DNA from: Haplomitrium mnioides
Taxonomy: Eukaryota > Marchantiophyta > Haplomitriopsida > Calobryales
Reading direction: 5' to 3'
Assembly: GCA_049999725.1 (NCBI GenBank)
Contig: JBNGIS010004187.1
Span: 1 to 33,524, forward strand
DNA length: 33,524 bases
Shown here: positions 31,443-33,524 of the stretch, piece after piece
Numbering within the stretch: position 1 is the first letter of the stretch
Layout of the letters: each line of letters starts with the position of its first letter
Made by a program: the position numbers and the translations under genes
The notes under the pieces: generated by a model
Database searches by the model: none
Told to the model about the DNA's origin: nothing
The model's input: the letters and a program-made list of their open reading frames with translations, nothing else

Positions 31443-32372
31443 ACGGGTGGACCAAGAGCGGAGGTGGATCGACACAGGAGACTAGAAGGGAATCCGGTCT
31501 GTTGAGAATTTGGGAGAGGCTGCCAAGCATGATCTTGGAGTCATCTATGCATTTTTTGTGTGGGAGCATCAACCTAGAGTGCGCTCTGGTTTAGTCATTC
31601 AAGTGGACCTATGAAGAGGGTGGCTACATTAGTGCTTGTGCACTGTGGAGAAGACCCGTTCGAGGCTCAAGAGTGGAGTGAGCTACTTGCAGTCGGGAAG
31701 ACTATTTTCCAGAGGTGGAAGTGAAAGAAATCCTCTTCCGAGCTTGAGGAAGTAAATCTAGGGCTTTTAGCGATGGAAGTTGAAAACTATCTGGAGAAGT
31801 ATGTGTGGGTGTGGAAGTTGAGGTGAGGATTGAAGGTGGTAAGTGATTCAGAAGGGACGAGTTTTTTGGGGAGACCAGCTCCAATGGTCCTTCAAGGCCT
31901 CTAGTTCGTTGCAGTACGCTATTGGGTGTATTTTTGTATATGTTTATTAGTTAGATTTGCATTCTGCATATTTTGTACAAGAGACATTTAGACTAGGATT
32001 GAACAGATAACAGTTGAGAAGGCCCTGGGTCAGCCTTGAAGGGGGAGTCAAGCCCCTTGACACTGTCTTGTGACCCTTAGGTCAGTGCCCTCTATTCCTG
32101 ACTCTGTTTTATTATGTAGGAAACAGCTCATAGTAGAATAGTTAGGAATCATATATGTACAAGACCTTGTGACAACTCTTTGAGAGGGAGTCTAGTCCAA
32201 TGTCATTATCCATTGGTGCAGGATTCAACACCTTTCTGCCTCTAAAGTATACACAAGGTGCCAAGGTTCAGATTTGGGACCCCTGGAATACATTGAATGA
32301 TTTGCACAAGGAATACTGGTGTGGTGTGAAGGTGAACTTGAGTGTGGTGAGTGGATGAATGGGATGTATGAT

Positions 32373-33289
32373 TGTCTGCCGGGCTTTTTCGGGTTTTTTT
32401 TAAATTTTTTGTGTTTACCCGGCCTAGTACAATAGTTTGTGCCCAAGATTGATTAACTTGGTGCACAAGGGGGACAAGGAGGGTCAAAACAATTTAAGGA
32501 GTCATCCAGAGTCTGAAGAAAGCAGATTGGTTCAGACCATTTGGGAGTTGGCTCAGTTCGACGTAGGGAAGAGAAACCGCTCGGGAGGTCATCGACAAGA
32601 ATTGGAGCAAAGGGCTTCACCCTTGGCTCACAAATTGCTTTCTCTTTGTATTTTTATATGTCGTTTTTTCCTGTGTAATCTATCATACATGTTTTGTTTA
32701 CTCCGTGTCTTCGGCAAGTATAGTATAGTATAATATTAGTATTTCATTTTATCGATTTATTCTATTGTACTCTGTTATATTATATGCCGATTTGTCTATT
32801 CTTCTTTGTTCCTATTCTTTCCAGCTTTTCCATCGTTCCTTTCTTTCTCTTTCTCTTACCTTGCAGCCAACACGTAGTCGGAGCATGATTCAGCATCGTG
32901 CAGGGCAGCCTCGAGGAGAAAATTCAAGAAGGGGTCGGAAATTCAAGAGGGAACTGGCAGGTGGAGATAGCCAAGACGCGGATGCCAGATGCACGATTGG
33001 AGAAATGCAAGGAGGGTTCAGAAGAAAGACTGAGAGGGCGCGTGGAAGGGGCGACAACAAAATGCGGCTAAGGAGAGAATGGTGAGGAGAATTCGACCAG
33101 GAGGGGCCACGCGAACTATCTAGCAATTTCCTTGCACATTTCACCTTGTTATGTTTTGTAACCTATGTATCATATTCTGTTTTCCTTTGTGTTGTATGTG
33201 CTCTACCAATATCGTATGTTACTAGCATTCCCATTATTGCAGGAGTTCGGAAGGGTGCTCTATTTCCCCCTGTCTGAGAAGGAGTTTCG
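32373..33289 (+). mobile_element. Unit F: unidentified insertion, possible LTR start
   Basis: Similarity to the A-type LTR stops at 32372, and a new sequence starts TGTCTGCCGGGC. The first 50 bases hold GCCGGG and CCCGGC, which could pair as a hairpin around a T/A-rich loop. No gag, pol or tRNA is recognised. A TA-rich stretch (AGTATAGTATAGTATAATAT) is near 32716. The right end and any target duplication are outside the window or not visible. A TG start favours an LTR, but this is weak. Confidence 0.4.
32880..33080 (+). other. Exon-like segment in unit F
   Basis: A pyrimidine-rich tract ending CTTACCTTGCAG (near 32866) looks like a splice acceptor. A frame rich in Arg, Gly and Lys follows (GQPRGENSRRGRKFKREL), and ATGGTGAGG near 33080 could be a donor. 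A second acceptor-like CATTATTGCAG lies near 33241. I do not recognise the peptide. This could be an exon, an LTR-internal intron edge, or chance. Confidence 0.25.
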
Positions 33290-33524
33290 TTTTATATATT
33301 ATTTTATATATCCTATTATTATTTATTATTATATAAAAAATTGTACTTCCCCTATCCGATAGTATGGGGATAAATAAAAAAAAGAGGCCTATGGGCTACT
33401 CTATTTATTATATTATATTTGTTTATTTTTATATTTTTCTGTTATATTATTTTTATATCATATTAATATATTTAATATTATTTTATTATTTTTATATTAT
33501 ATTATATTATTTGTTTAATACTTA
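33290..33524. repeat. AT-rich low-complexity tail
   Basis: Mostly TAT, TTA and TATTAT runs, with one GC-richer island near 33385 (GAGGCCTATGGGC). No gene or element end can be seen. It runs off the window. Confidence 0.8.

Larger units (their letters stand above)
29817..32372 (+). repeat. Partial A-type LTR, split by solo LTR E
   Basis: The pieces 29817-29838 and 31443-32372 join to a segment matching element A LTR positions about 28698-29645, at about 90% by eye. It starts mid-LTR (GTGAACTCATCCCTATGG) just 4 bp after the end of the A LTR, and stops mid-LTR where unit F begins. It is either a tandem partial duplication of the A LTR or a truncated neighbour of the same family. Confidence 0.8.

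Noticed and set aside
1-33524. CRISPR array, operon or bacterial gene cluster
   Set aside because: No regularly spaced repeats or bacterial gene layout; the repeats seen are LTRs and short tandem duplications.

Overview
The window looks like land-plant nuclear DNA made almost entirely of old, nested, decayed LTR retrotransposons of the Ty3/gypsy type. I found no intact host gene, tRNA, rRNA or CRISPR array. The land-plant call rests on Ty3 pol domains with long LTRs, a primer-binding site close to the tRNA-Asp-type site of plant Athila/Tat elements, and deep nesting. A gymnosperm or fern is plausible, but the sequence does not settle the species.

Layout. Element A (+ strand) is the outer host. 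Its gag, protease and reverse transcriptase (RT) fill about 200-3771. Its RNase H is cut into three pieces (3736-3771, 8862-9003, 12848-13068). Its integrase is cut into two (13069-13951 and 26101-26590), and a polypurine tract and 3.0-kb 3' LTR follow (26777-29816). Element A's 5' LTR is not in the window. Three insertions split A. Element B (3772-8861, +) has two LTRs and codes only gag and protease. Element C (9004-12847) is a solo LTR of A's own family with a perfect 5-bp target duplication (tctat). Element D (13952-26100, - strand) is a Ty3/gypsy element with gag, protease, RT, RNase H and integrase. D is itself interrupted in gag by block G (about 20061-23911), which ends in its own polypurine tract and LTR.

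Right of A lies a second, partial A-type LTR (29817-29838 plus 31443-32372) split by element E, a solo LTR of the D family (29839-31442). From 32373 to the end is a different unit F, which starts TGTCTGCCGGG and runs into an AT-rich tail.

Main points of interest. (1) The 1.75-kb LTR of the D family contains a B-derived cassette in the order protease tail, LTR core with TATA box, leader, start of gag. This is the junction order of a one-LTR circle or tandem B, and the B LTR boundaries and primer-binding site are deleted. D therefore appears to use a promoter taken from a gag-protease-only element. (2) The B gag-protease frame has no frameshift, and its five internal stops are all TGA, as expected from CGA decay at methylated CpG. 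(3) B carries an RT-like fragment between its primer-binding site and gag. All element names here are local labels. Identities and percentages are by eye.
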